64,000 nt of DNA from Polyangium sp. 6x1 (GCF_029946515.1 NZ_JARZHH010000008.1:1-64000), one strand, 5' to 3'; positions 18,058 through 27,312 are shown, counted from the stretch's first letter. Notes: generated by a model not told the origin, from the letters alone. A program made the numbers and translations.

Positions 18058-20823
18058 ATGCCAGGCGAGCCCTTGTCCGGACGCACGGACGAAGTGCGAC
18101 GGGACGTCGACGACGACGAGGACGACGCGTCGCTGTCGTCCTCGTCCGAGGACGGCGAGGGGTCGATCACGCCCGATCCCTTCCTGGCGAAGATCGCGCG
18201 GATTCCATCGCGAGGAGCGCCGAGCGCGCCGGCGACGTTGCCGCGCCCCGGCGAACGCGTGGGGCGCTTCGTGGTGCGCGAGGAGATCGGCCGCGGCGGG
18301 ATGGGCGTGGTGTTCGCCGCGACGGACCCGACGCTCGGCCGCGAGGTCGCGCTGAAGGTGCTCCTGTCGGAGGACGACGAGCGCAAACGGCGGCTCTTGC
18401 GGGAGGCGCGCGCGGCCGCGGCGCTCGTGCACGCGGGGGTCGTGGCGATCTACGACGTCGGCGAGGACTCTGGCCGGGCGTTCATCGCGATGGAGCGGCT
18501 GCGCGGATCGACGCTGCGCGAGCGGATCGACGCGAGGCCGAAGGACGCGCCGGCGCTGCCTCCGGACGAGGCGCGGCGCGTCGCGAAAGACCTCGCCCGC
18601 GCGCTCGCGAAGGCGCACGGGCGCGGCCTCGTGCACCGGGACATGAAGCCCGAGAACGTGATGATCGAGGGCGACGGGCGCGTGATCCTGCTCGATTTCG
18701 GGCTGGCGAAGGCGACGCACGTGGAGATCGACCCGGTGACGGTGGCCACGGCCGACGGCGCGATCATCGGCACGCCGAGCTACATGTCGCCCGAGCAAGC
18801 ACACGGAAAACCGGTCGACGCGCGAAGCGACGTCTTCTCGTTCGGCGTGATGCTCTACGAGATGCTGACGGGCAAACGCCCGTTCGTCGGAAAAAACGCG
18901 GCCGCGGTGCTCGCGTCGATCGAGGGCTCGGAGCCGACGCCGCCGTCGGCGATCCGCGCGGGCGTCGATCCAGAGCTCGAGCGCGTCGCGCTCCGGTGCC
19001 TGCAAAAGCAGCCGCACGCGCGGTACGAGAACGCCGGGGCGATCGCGAAGGAGCTCGATCACGAGGCGCAAGAGAAGCCGAAAAGGATGCGCCTCTTGGC
19101 CCCGGGCGCGCTCGCGGCGCTGGTGCTGATGCTCGTCGCGGCGATCGGAGCGTCGAAGCTCCGCGGCGCGGAGACGGCCGCGGCGCCGCCTTCCGTACCC
19201 TCGGCGAGCACGCAGGTCGCCACTGCGAACGCGCTCTCGCCGGTGGTGGCGACGGACCTGCCGAGCTCGGCGTCGCGGAGCGAGGAGGCGCGCGCGGCCT
19301 ACCGCGCAGGGCTCGAAGCGTTCCGCGCAGGCGGCTCGTGGGGCCCGGATTTTCAGCGGGCGATCACGCTCGATCCCGGGCTCGCCTCGGCTCACGTGCA
19401 GTACGCGGCGATCGGGATGGCGCAGCACCTCGACGGCGTCCGCGAGAGCTTCCGGCAAGCGCGAACGAAGAGCGACGCGCTCTCGCCGCGGGACCGCGCG
19501 CTGCTCGACGCGATCGAGCCCGTCGTGCAGCGCGAGCCCGCGGACTGGGCCGAGGCGAGCCGCAGGCTCGGGGCGATGATCAAGGACCACCCGGGCGACG
19601 CGCAGCTCTGGTACTTCCTCGCGCTCGGCCGCGGCAACTTCGACGACTTCCAGGCCGCCATCCAGCACCTCAAGCGCGCGATCGAGCTCGATCCGCAGTT
19701 CGCCCGGGCCCTCAGCTCGCTGGCCGTGTTCGAGGCCTACCGCGGCCGCTTCGACGAAGCGCAGAAGGCCATCGATCGATGCCTGGAGGTCGCGCCGGAC
19801 GCGATGGCGTGCCTGTCGTACCGCGCGCGGCTCGAAGGCTACGCCGGTCGATGCGCCGCGATGGAGTCGACGGCGCGGCAGATGATCGCCCGCGGCGCGC
19901 AGGCGCACCTCTCGTACCCGCTGCTCGCCGACGCGCTCGCGTCGCAGGGCGAGCCGAGCGCGACGGTGGAGGAGGCGCTGCGGCACGCAGGCAAGCAAGT
20001 GGACGCGCTTCCGAAGGGCACGGCGGAGCTCGTGCGGAGCCGCGTGCTCGTCGTGGGCGCGATGCGCAAGGCCGCGCTCTACGGCGACTTCGAGGCAGCG
20101 CTCGAACAAGCGCGCACCCTCGGACAGCAAGCGGACGGCAGCGCGCGGCGCAACGATCACGGGATCGCGGCGCGCGCCGTCGCGGAGCTCTTGATCGAGT
20201 CGGGGAAAAACGCGGAGGCCGGCGCGGTCGCGCTCGACTATCTCGATCGTCAAGGCGCGTGGGAGCCGGATCCGAGCGCGGAGGACTCGGCCCTTTCGAA
20301 CGACGCGACGCCCGCGCTGCTCGTGACGGCGCGGCGGGCAGGCGTGATCACGCGCGAGGGGCTCGCATCGCGGCGGCGCGCGTGGCTCGCGGAGTGGTCG
20401 GCGCGCGCGACGCCCGCGGCGCGCAGCTACCTGTGGCTCCACGGCTGGGCGGCGACGACGATCCATGCGGACGACGCGCGCGACGCGCTCGCGGCGCTCG
20501 CGGAGCACGGGCCGCTGCCGCCGTACGTACCCGGCACGCTGGTGGGCGCGTCGGCGGGCGTCACGTTCCTGCTCGGCGGGCGGCTCGAAGAAGCGAAGCG
20601 ATGGCTCACGCAGGCGACCGGGAGCTGCTCGGCGCTGAGCTTCCCGATGGCGCACACGCGCGCGCATCTGTGGCTCGGACAAGCGCTCGAAGCGTCGGGG
20701 GACACACGGGGCGCGTGTGCGTCGTACCGGACGGTGCTCGATCGATGGGGGCACGCGCGGCCGCGGAGCGTGACGGCGGACGAGGCGCGCGAGCGGTCGA
20801 CGCGGCTCGGCTGTACACGCTGA
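18058..20823 (+). CDS. Ser/Thr protein kinase with TPR C-terminal region
   Basis: A 921-residue protein. An acidic, Ser-rich head (residues 14-35) precedes a Hanks kinase with GRGGMG at 78-83, Lys100, HRDMKPEN at 193-200, DFG at 213-215 and SYMSPEQ. One transmembrane helix lies at about 344-366 (ALAALVLMLVAAIGA). The remaining 550 residues are TPR-like repeats, which would be periplasmic. This is a common myxobacterial layout, probably sensing protein partners outside. All catalytic residues are present. It is divergent from the sigma factor and followed by a secreted protein gene 69 bases downstream. Confidence 0.94.
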   Translation: MPGEPLSGRTDEVRRDVDDDEDDASLSSSSEDGEGSITPDPFLAKIARIPSRGAPSAPATLPRPGERVGRFVVREEIGRGGMGVVFAATDPTLGREVALKVLLSEDDERKRRLLREARAAAALVHAGVVAIYDVGEDSGRAFIAMERLRGSTLRERIDARPKDAPALPPDEARRVAKDLARALAKAHGRGLVHRDMKPENVMIEGDGRVILLDFGLAKATHVEIDPVTVATADGAIIGTPSYMSPEQAHGKPVDARSDVFSFGVMLYEMLTGKRPFVGKNAAAVLASIEGSEPTPPSAIRAGVDPELERVALRCLQKQPHARYENAGAIAKELDHEAQEKPKRMRLLAPGALAALVLMLVAAIGASKLRGAETAAAPPSVPSASTQVATANALSPVVATDLPSSASRSEEARAAYRAGLEAFRAGGSWGPDFQRAITLDPGLASAHVQYAAIGMAQHLDGVRESFRQARTKSDALSPRDRALLDAIEPVVQREPADWAEASRRLGAMIKDHPGDAQLWYFLALGRGNFDDFQAAIQHLKRAIELDPQFARALSSLAVFEAYRGRFDEAQKAIDRCLEVAPDAMACLSYRARLEGYAGRCAAMESTARQMIARGAQAHLSYPLLADALASQGEPSATVEEALRHAGKQVDALPKGTAELVRSRVLVVGAMRKAALYGDFEAALEQARTLGQQADGSARRNDHGIAARAVAELLIESGKNAEAGAVALDYLDRQGAWEPDPSAEDSALSNDATPALLVTARRAGVITREGLASRRRAWLAEWSARATPAARSYLWLHGWAATTIHADDARDALAALAEHGPLPPYVPGTLVGASAGVTFLLGGRLEEAKRWLTQATGSCSALSFPMAHTRAHLWLGQALEASGDTRGACASYRTVLDRWGHARPRSVTADEARERSTRLGCTR

Positions 20824-20892
20824 ACTTTTTTCGTCACACGCGCCGGCCTTCCACGTCGATCTCCATGAACGGACCGACGGAGGGCCTGCCTG

Positions 20893-21603
20893 ATGCGCAC
20901 TTCGGAGATGTTGTTTGCCGCCGTATCGATCGTCGTCTCGGCCTCGCTCACGACCGCGTGCGACGCACCCGCGGGCGCGGGCGACGCGAAGGGCCTCGCG
21001 CGGGCAGGAGAGGAGACGTCGACGTTCGTCTTCGCCGGCAAGCGCGGTTCGACGGGCCAAACATGGCGTTCGATCGGGCCGGACGGCACCGAGAAGCTGC
21101 ACGGCGAGATGCGCCTCATGCTGGCGAGCGGGGCCGAACGGCAGGTGGTCGAGGACGTGACGCTCGACGTGAGCGGCCGCATCGTGGCCGCGGAGATCAC
21201 GGCGACGAGCAGCGCGCCGAACGAGCTGCCGGTGCGGCTCGGGCTCGTGCCCTCGGAGGGGCTCGTGCGGATCGTGTCGGGCTCCTCGGAGACGAGCTTC
21301 CGCGTGCCCGTGGACGCGCCGTGGGTCTACACGGCGCTGCCTGCCGGTCTCCCCGCGACGCCGATCGCGGCGTGGATCGCGAAGCGCGGGGCCGACACGG
21401 CGCCGTGGCTGCGCGTGGTCTCGGCGAGCGAGGCGCGGAGCTTCCTCGCGCCGCTCGATCAGGTCGTCGTGCGGACCGAGACGGGGACGACGGTGGTGCT
21501 CGGGCAGGACGCGGCGGACACGGATGCGGTGTTCGTGCGGGACCTGCGCCTCGTCGGCGGGGAGTCGATCTCGCGGACGAACGGGCCTGCGCTCGTGTTG
21601 TGA
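20893..21603 (+). CDS. Hypothetical lipoprotein downstream of TPR kinase
   Basis: A 236-residue protein. The N-terminus has a hydrophobic signal with Leu-Thr-Thr-Ala-Cys at the cut site (C23), so a lipoprotein is likely. The mature part is beta-rich, with no catalytic motif that I recognise. It follows the TPR kinase in the same direction and could be an accessory or sensor partner. The base composition matches its neighbours. Confidence 0.75.
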   Translation: MRTSEMLFAAVSIVVSASLTTACDAPAGAGDAKGLARAGEETSTFVFAGKRGSTGQTWRSIGPDGTEKLHGEMRLMLASGAERQVVEDVTLDVSGRIVAAEITATSSAPNELPVRLGLVPSEGLVRIVSGSSETSFRVPVDAPWVYTALPAGLPATPIAAWIAKRGADTAPWLRVVSASEARSFLAPLDQVVVRTETGTTVVLGQDAADTDAVFVRDLRLVGGESISRTNGPALVL

Positions 21604-22001
21604 AGCGCGTCGTCGCTCACGACGGCGCATGAACTTTGTCCTCCAATCATTCCGTTCACGCGCGCTCGGGCTTGCGTGACCGGCGGTTCCAGCAGGACAA
21701 ACCGGACCAGCGCGACGGCCTCACCGCGCGGCGCGCTCGGCCTCGATGTGCTCGTTTGCACGCTGCGCGATGCCGTGTCCGCCCGGCCGAAGGCCCGCCC
21801 CGTCCGCTGACCTCGCTTCCCCGCGAGAGACGTAATCCAAACCACGTCAGCTGCGCCAAAAAACTTCGATCATGCCCCCACGGCGGGAGGCTCGTCACGC
21901 GGTTCCAGCGGCTCGGGGGCCCTTTCGCGCGTGCTCGACACGTTCGGGCAAATTTTTGGCGGAAAGGTCGCCGGTCTGCATGTAGACTCCGTCCCCTCAA
22001 C
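21604..22001. other. Intergenic region with no supported gene
   Basis: About 400 bases between the lipoprotein and the winged-helix-like gene. Frames here lack ribosome sites and family resemblance. No tRNA, riboswitch or repeat is evident. The last 40 bases should hold the promoter of the gene at 22002. Confidence 0.5.
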
Positions 22002-22544
22002 ATGCCGACCGCTCCTCGTCGTCGCCTCGAAAGCAAAGACATTCCGCAAGCAGACAGCCTCGAAAACGTCCGCCGCATCATCGATGCGGTCGCCGATGGC
22101 TCGAAAACGAAGGCTGACGTCTCCGACCGCACCGGGATCAACCCCCGCCACGTGCTCTACGGACTCCACACCGCTCGGGTGCTCGGGTTCCTCGCGGAGG
22201 AAGAGGGCGGCGGGTTCGGGACCACCGAGCTCGGCAAGGCGCTCCGCAATGACGCGGCCGGGAGCGCCGAGGAGCGCGAGACGTTCCGCAAGTCGATCCA
22301 GGGCAGCGATATCATCGACGCGATCGCCCCGGGGATCCTCTCCGACAAGCCGCCCACGCAGGACGCGATCACGAAGCAGATCGTGAAGCTCAGCGGGCTG
22401 TCGGATTCGACCGCGGGCCGCCGCGCGCAGACGTTGATCTCGTGGCGCACGCAGATCCTGTCGCAGCTCGGGACGGGCGTCGTGCCGAGCGCGGATGACG
22501 CCGCGGACGAGAGCGACGACGACGAGCCGGTGGCCCAGGCCTGA
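22002..22544 (+). CDS. Small protein with winged-helix-like domain and acidic tail
   Basis: A 180-residue protein. The region at residues 20-75 (RRIIDAVADGSKTKADVSDR, then TGINPRHVLYGLHTARVLGFL) reads like a helix-turn-helix followed by a wing, with ELGKAL just after, as in winged-helix modules found in DNA-binding and restriction-associated proteins. The final 20 residues are strongly acidic (Asp/Glu runs). No ribosome site is visible before the ATG at 22002, so translation may be leaderless or the start may be misplaced. The family is not identified with certainty. It sits directly upstream of a strong terminator. Confidence 0.65.
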   Translation: MPTAPRRRLESKDIPQADSLENVRRIIDAVADGSKTKADVSDRTGINPRHVLYGLHTARVLGFLAEEEGGGFGTTELGKALRNDAAGSAEERETFRKSIQGSDIIDAIAPGILSDKPPTQDAITKQIVKLSGLSDSTAGRRAQTLISWRTQILSQLGTGVVPSADDAADESDDDEPVAQA

Positions 22545-22556
22545 TCGGACCCCTCA

Positions 22557-22590
22557 CGCGCCCACCTCCTCTCGCGGGGTGGGCGCGTTT
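22557..22590 (+). terminator. Strong hairpin terminator
   Basis: A perfect 10-bp GC-rich stem (CGCGCCCACC at 22557-22566 pairs with GGTGGGCGCG at 22578-22587) with an 11-base loop and a short T-run, 12 bases after the stop at 22544. It separates this gene from the kinase downstream. Confidence 0.75.
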
Positions 22591-22649
22591 GCATCCATGG
22601 TCCGACGACACGTGCCCCGGGTCGTCCTCCCAAAGTCGCATTTCTCCTT

Positions 22650-22685
22650 TTGACGAACAACCGTCAATGGTGTGACATACCATTG
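22650..22685 (+). promoter_or_regulatory. Promoter-like sequence with overlapping inverted repeats
   Basis: TTGACG (22650-22655), a 17-base spacer and TGACAT (22673-22678) form a weak sigma-70-like promoter 112 bases before the ATG at 22797. Two inverted repeats overlap it: TTGACG-N6-CGTCAA (22650-22667) and CAATGGT-N7-ACCATTG (22665-22685). The second covers the -10 box, which suits a repressor operator. These symmetries are seen in the sequence; the function is inferred. Confidence 0.4.
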
Positions 22686-22796
22686 CGATCGCTATCGTCT
22701 CGCCCGGCGCATGTGTCCGTGTTACCTTGACTTTCTCCGGACGCCGGTGCTCTCCGCAATGCCCATCGGGGAGGATCCCGTGGAGAAGACGACCGC

Positions 22797-25106
22797 ATGA
22801 TCGCCATGGAACGGGCGAATCGAGAGCGCGCCGAGGCGCGCATCGGGACGCTTTTGAAGGGGAAGTGGCGGCTCGATGTGCTGCTCGGCGTGGGCGGCAT
22901 GGCGGCCGTCTACGCGGCCACGCACCGCAACAAGAACCGCGCGGCCGTGAAGGTCCTCCACCCGGACCTCGCCGCCGAGCCCGCGATCCGCGCCCGGTTC
23001 CATCACGAGGGGTATGCCGCGAACGCCGTCGGCCACCCCGGCGTCGTCCGGATCCTCGACGACGACGAGACCGACGACGGCGTCGCCTTCCTCGTGATGG
23101 AGCTGCTCGAAGGCGAGACCTACGACCGCATCGCCCAGCGCTGCGGCGGCAAACTCCCCACGCCCGAGGTGCTCGCGCTCGCGCACGTCGTGCTCGACGT
23201 GCTCGTCTCCGCCCACGAAAAGCGCATCCTGCACCGCGATCTCAAGCCCGAGAACGTCTTCCTCACGCAGAGCGGGATCATCAAGGTCCTCGATTTCGGC
23301 CTCGCGCGCGCGCTCGAGCCCGCCGTGCAGCAAGGCCGCATCGTGACGAGCTTCGGCACGACGATGGGCACGCCGGGCTTCATGTCCCCGGAGCAGGCCC
23401 GCGGCGACTGGAACGAGGTCGACGCCACGAGCGACCTCTGGGCCGTCGGCGCGACCCTGTACACGCTGCTCTCCGGCCGCCTCGTGCACGACGCCCAGAA
23501 CCTCACCGGCAGCCTGATCATGGCCGCCACGAAGCCCGCCACCTCGCTCGGGCTCGTCGCGCCCGGCCTCTCCCGCGCCGTGATCGACCTCGTCGATCGG
23601 GCCCTGCAGTTCGACAAGGCGAACCGCTTTCCGGACGCCGCCTCGATGCGCGCCGCCGTCGCCGACGCGATGCAGCCGACGACGCGCATCTCGCCCGGAA
23701 ACACGCCCGACGCCCATCGCCTGCACGGCAAAGCGCTGATGGAGCCGAGGGTCGGCACGAGCTCCGAGCCGGCCACCATCGCCGTGGTCGACATGAGGCG
23801 CACGCAGCCGCCCACGTTGCCCACGCCGCCGGACACGGCGCCGTTCGCGCCTCACGCGCCTCACGTGCCTCACGCGCCCCCCGCCGCCCGCCCGCCGACG
23901 CCGGTCGCCCAGCTCCTGCCCTCGCGCGGCACGAGCGGCCCCCTCTCCCCCGCCGGGAGCCCGCCGGGCGGACACCGCGCCACGCCTGCCCAGCCGCTCG
24001 ATCGGCCCGAGGTGGTCTCCCCCATCGAGATCGCGAAGGACACGTTCTGGGTCGGCAAGCGCGACCCGAAGAGCATCTTCCACGCGAACCCCTACCTTCG
24101 CATCTTCCGCCCGAAGCCGGGCTTCGAACAGGCGGGACCGTTCCACCTGCTCGTCGACCCCGGATCGAGCTCCGACTTCGCCGTCGTCTCGGCCAAGATC
24201 GGCACGCTCATCGGCGGGATGAACAAGCTCTCCGCGCTGTACATCAACCACCAGGACCCGGACGTCGGCTCGAGCGCCGCGGTGATCTCGGCCCGTTACG
24301 CGCCCGGCGCCGCGATCGTCTGCTCCGAGGCGACGTGGCGCCTCATCGTGCACTTCAACCTGCCGCCCGAGCGCTACGTCGACACGGCCCGTTTTCCCCG
24401 CGGCTTCGACGTGCCCACGGGCCACACGATGCTCCCCGTCCCGAGCCCGTTCTGCCACTTCCGCGGCGCCGTGATGCTCTACGACCCGGAGACGCGCGTG
24501 CTCTTCACCGGCGACCTCTTCGGCGGCCTCACGCCGATCGAGGCGCGCGGGCTCTGGGCCGACGAGAGCGACTGGGCCGGCATCCGCGCGTTTCACCAGA
24601 CGTACATGCCGACGAACCGCGTCCTCACCCGCGCCATGGACGCGATCCGCGCCCTCGATCCGCCGGTCGAGATCATCGCCCCGCAGCACGGACGACTGCT
24701 GCGCGGCCCCTTGCTCCACCGCTACATCGAGCGCCTCGCGCGCCTTCCCGTCGGCCTCGACATCCTCGACGACGTCGCCGACGAGGAGACGATGACCGCC
24801 TGGAACAGCGTGCTCCGCCGCGTCGTCCGCACAGCGCGCATGGTGCTCGGCCCCGACGCCGACGCGCTCCTCCAGCAGCACGAGGACCTGCGCGACGTGC
24901 TCCAGGTCCACGGCGACGACGTGCGCCTCTCCTCCCTCGGCCGCTGGACCCTCGGCGCCGTCGTCGAGGCCCTCACGGTCGGACAAACCCCCACGATCGC
25001 GAACCCGATCAAGCTCGAAGCCGTCCTCGCCTGCGAGGAGCTCGAGCTGCCCTCGCCCGACATCCGCATCGAGGACGCCGAGTCGGCGGAGCCCATCGGC
25101 GGCTGA
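22797..25106 (+). CDS. Ser/Thr protein kinase fused to flavodiiron/ODP-type diiron domain
   Basis: A 769-residue fusion. The kinase spans residues 20-290, with GVGGMA at 31-36, Lys52, HRDLKPEN at 146-153, DFG at 166-168 and GFMSPEQ. A Pro-rich linker of about 100 residues follows. Residues 405-769 form a metallo-beta-lactamase fold of the flavodiiron/oxygen-binding diiron type. Ligand candidates are His485, Asp487 and Asp489 in HQDPD, His554, Asp573 in GDLFGG and His631 in PQHG. The His-X18-Asp spacing (554 to 573) equals that of flavodiiron proteins. The His that follows the HxExD motif in those enzymes is Val490 here. No flavodoxin domain is present. This suggests an O2- or NO-responsive kinase. 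No transmembrane helix is seen. Confidence 0.93.
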   Translation: MIAMERANRERAEARIGTLLKGKWRLDVLLGVGGMAAVYAATHRNKNRAAVKVLHPDLAAEPAIRARFHHEGYAANAVGHPGVVRILDDDETDDGVAFLVMELLEGETYDRIAQRCGGKLPTPEVLALAHVVLDVLVSAHEKRILHRDLKPENVFLTQSGIIKVLDFGLARALEPAVQQGRIVTSFGTTMGTPGFMSPEQARGDWNEVDATSDLWAVGATLYTLLSGRLVHDAQNLTGSLIMAATKPATSLGLVAPGLSRAVIDLVDRALQFDKANRFPDAASMRAAVADAMQPTTRISPGNTPDAHRLHGKALMEPRVGTSSEPATIAVVDMRRTQPPTLPTPPDTAPFAPHAPHVPHAPPAARPPTPVAQLLPSRGTSGPLSPAGSPPGGHRATPAQPLDRPEVVSPIEIAKDTFWVGKRDPKSIFHANPYLRIFRPKPGFEQAGPFHLLVDPGSSSDFAVVSAKIGTLIGGMNKLSALYINHQDPDVGSSAAVISARYAPGAAIVCSEATWRLIVHFNLPPERYVDTARFPRGFDVPTGHTMLPVPSPFCHFRGAVMLYDPETRVLFTGDLFGGLTPIEARGLWADESDWAGIRAFHQTYMPTNRVLTRAMDAIRALDPPVEIIAPQHGRLLRGPLLHRYIERLARLPVGLDILDDVADEETMTAWNSVLRRVVRTARMVLGPDADALLQQHEDLRDVLQVHGDDVRLSSLGRWTLGAVVEALTVGQTPTIANPIKLEAVLACEELELPSPDIRIEDAESAEPIGG

Positions 25107-25231
25107 GAGAGGGTGTTCTACAGGCTGCTGCGCGGCTCGACGCGTCGGGCGGCCTCGCTCGACGTACAGTGTACGCCTCGCTCGGCCTCCCTAGCCTCGA
25201 GCCGCTCGCGACGCCTGTAGAACCCCCTCTC
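25107..25231. repeat. 125-bp imperfect inverted repeat
   Basis: The region begins in the base after the kinase stop. Its left arm (from 25107) and right arm (to 25231) read toward each other: GAGAGGG-GTTCTACAGGC on the left is matched by the complement of GCCTGTAGAACCCCCTCTC at 25213-25231. Further matches (CGGCTCGA, CGAGCG/GGCC tracts, GTACA/GTGTAC) continue to the centre. It lies between the convergent kinase and OppF genes. It may act as a bidirectional terminator or be a mobile repeat unit. Confidence 0.6.
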
Positions 25232-25234
25232 CGT

Positions 25235-26305
25235 TCAGCCTTCGCTTGGTGGACTCGCGGGGATCGAAGGCCTCGCGCTCGGGCGCGGCCCCGACACCTC
25301 GCTCGCTTCCGGGTGGAAACACGCGACGCGGTGGTGGCTGCCGGGCACGATCTCCGTGAGGTCCGGCGCCTCGACGTCGCAGCGCCCCTTCTCGGCTTTC
25401 TGGCAACGCGACTGGAAGACGCACCCGCGCGGCGGTTCGAGCGGGCCAGGCGGCTCGCCCCAGAGCACGCGCCGCGGCCGCGGATCGCCGTCCTCGCGCG
25501 GCAGCGCCCCGAAGAGCGCCCGCGTGTACGGGTGCAGTCGCCGCTCCGCCACCTCGCGCGCCGGCCCCATCTCCACGATGCGGCCGAGGTACATCACCGC
25601 GATGCGGTGGCTCATGTAGCCGACCACGCGCAGGTCGTGCGAGATGAACAGGTAGCTCACGGACAGCTCGTCCTGCAGCCGTTCGAGCAGGTTCAGGATC
25701 TGCGCTTGCACCGAGACGTCGAGCGCGCTCGTGGGTTCGTCGCAGACCACGAAGTCGGGACGCACCGCGAGGGCGCGCGCGATCGCGATGCGTTGCCGCT
25801 GTCCGCCCGAGAACTCGTTCGGGTAGCGATCGAGCGCCTCGCGGCCGAGACCCACCTTCGCGACCATCTCCTCCACGGTCTCGTCGGCCTCGCGCGTGGT
25901 CTTCGCGAGCCGGAGCGCCGCGATCCCTTCGCCGACGATCTCGCGCACCGTCATGCGCGGGTTGAGCGACGAGTACGGGTCCTGAAAGACGACCTGCATG
26001 CGCCGGCGCAGCGGCCGGATCGCGCGCTCGGAGAGGCGCGTGATGTCTTGCCCGTCGAACACGACGCGCCCGAGCGTGGGCTCGACGAGGCGCAGCACCG
26101 TGCGCCCGAGCGTGCTCTTGCCGCAGCCCGACTCGCCGACGAGCCCGAGCGTCTCGCCCGGTCGGATGTAGAAGCTCACGCCGTCGACCGCGTGCAAGAA
26201 CTTCGGCGCGCGAAAGAGCCCCTGCCGCACGGGGAAGAGCACCGAGAGCTTCTCGACCTGGAGCAGCGGTTTGCCCGAGCGAGGTTTGTCCGGTCCGCCG
26301 CTCAC
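25235..26305 (-). CDS. Oligopeptide/dipeptide ABC transporter ATPase, OppF-type
   Basis: A 356-residue ATPase. GTG at 26305 overlaps the upstream gene's TGA (GTGA) with AAGGAGG upstream, fixing the start. Walker A GESGCGKS lies near residues 57-64, the signature [17 protein letters not shown] follows, and Walker [11 protein letters not shown] is intact. A C-terminal Cys-rich oligopeptide-transporter motif (Gly-Cys-Val-Phe-Gln-Ser-Arg-Cys with later Cys) is typical of OppF/DppF and of the iron-sulfur-like motif of this family. The ATPase pairs with the OppD-type product just upstream. No permease or binding protein gene is in the window. Confidence 0.94.
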   Translation of the reverse strand: MSGGPDKPRSGKPLLQVEKLSVLFPVRQGLFRAPKFLHAVDGVSFYIRPGETLGLVGESGCGKSTLGRTVLRLVEPTLGRVVFDGQDITRLSERAIRPLRRRMQVVFQDPYSSLNPRMTVREIVGEGIAALRLAKTTREADETVEEMVAKVGLGREALDRYPNEFSGGQRQRIAIARALAVRPDFVVCDEPTSALDVSVQAQILNLLERLQDELSVSYLFISHDLRVVGYMSHRIAVMYLGRIVEMGPAREVAERRLHPYTRALFGALPREDGDPRPRRVLWGEPPGPLEPPRGCVFQSRCQKAEKGRCDVEAPDLTEIVPGSHHRVACFHPEASEVSGPRPSARPSIPASPPSEG

Positions 26306-27312
26306 GCCGCGCCTCCTTGGTGCAGGAAACACCGGACCGCGTCGCGCGCACCTGCCGTCGTGACGAGCGGCGGCGCCTCCTCGCGGCACCGATCCATCCC
26401 CTCGGGACAGCGCGGCGCGAACGCGCATCCACGGGACACGCCCCGTGGATCCGGCAGCGATCCTTCGATCGTCGGCAGCGCCTTCCGCTTCTCGCCGCGC
26501 GTCCGGAACGAGTTCGCGGGCGGCACGCTGCGCACGAGCGCCTTCGTGTACGGGTGCCGCGGCGAGCCGAGCACCCGCGAAGGGGGCCCCGTCTCCACGA
26601 CCTTCCCCGCGTAGAGCACCACGATCTCGTGCGCGATCTCCGCGACGAACGGCAGGTCGTGGGTGATCACGAGCAAGCTCATCCCGAGCTCGCGCGCTTG
26701 ATCGGCGAGCAGCGCCATGATCTGCGCGCGCAGCGCCATGTCGAGCGCGCTCGTGGGTTCGTCCGCGACGAGCAGGCGCGGCGGCGCGGCGAGCGCCATC
26801 GCGAGCAGCACCCGCTGCCGCATGCCTCCGCTGAGCTCGTGCGGGTAGCTGTCGAAGCGCTCGTCGGGCCGGGGAAACCCCACGCGGTGGAGCAGCGAGC
26901 GCGCGCGGTCCTTCGCTTCCTTGAGGGACATGCGCTCGTGAAGGCGGATCGCCTCCATGATCTGCGCGCCCACCGAGTAGACCGGCGTGAGCGCCGTCAG
27001 CGGCTCCTGAAAGACCATCCCGATCTTGCCGCCGCGCACCTGCCGCATCGCGCGCTCCGGCAGCCTGAGGAGGTCCTCGCCCTGGAACACGATCGCGCCG
27101 CGATCGATCCGCGCGCTCGGCGTGGGCAAGAGCCGCAGGATCGACAGCGCCGTCGCCGTCTTGCCGCAGCCCGACTCGCCCACGAGCCCCACGGTCTTGC
27201 CTTGCGGCACGTCGAACGAGACGCCGTCGAGCGCCTGCACGCGCGTTCCCTCGGCGGTCGCAAACGAGACGGCGAGGTCGCGGATCGAGAGCAGCGGCTC
27301 CGGGGCCGTCAC
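26302..27312 (-). CDS. Oligopeptide/dipeptide ABC transporter ATPase, OppD-type
   Basis: A 336-residue ATPase. The GTG start at 27312 overlaps the stop of the preceding lipoprotein gene (GTGA), so all three genes are translationally coupled. Walker A GESGCGKT lies at residues 45-52, HELSGGMRQRVLLAMAL is the signature and [10 protein letters not shown] is Walker B. The C-terminal PRGVSRGCAFAPRCPEGM Cys motif is the OppD/DppD type. It would energise peptide uptake together with OppF and permeases encoded elsewhere. Confidence 0.94.
   Translation of the reverse strand: MTAPEPLLSIRDLAVSFATAEGTRVQALDGVSFDVPQGKTVGLVGESGCGKTATALSILRLLPTPSARIDRGAIVFQGEDLLRLPERAMRQVRGGKIGMVFQEPLTALTPVYSVGAQIMEAIRLHERMSLKEAKDRARSLLHRVGFPRPDERFDSYPHELSGGMRQRVLLAMALAAPPRLLVADEPTSALDMALRAQIMALLADQARELGMSLLVITHDLPFVAEIAHEIVVLYAGKVVETGPPSRVLGSPRHPYTKALVRSVPPANSFRTRGEKRKALPTIEGSLPDPRGVSRGCAFAPRCPEGMDRCREEAPPLVTTAGARDAVRCFLHQGGAA

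Noticed and set aside
17302-21630. A 1442-codon open frame on the minus strand across the kinase and its neighbours
   Set aside because: Only its last 210 codons (17302-17934) are the real sigma factor. The rest is an Arg/Ala-rich shadow of the kinase and lipoprotein frames, as expected for such high GC.
21604-22001. Possible small gene or RNA in the 400-base gap
   Set aside because: No ribosome site, conserved structure or family resemblance on either strand.
22722-24986. A 754-codon minus-strand frame opposite the diiron kinase
   Set aside because: Antisense shadow; the plus strand has all kinase and diiron motifs.
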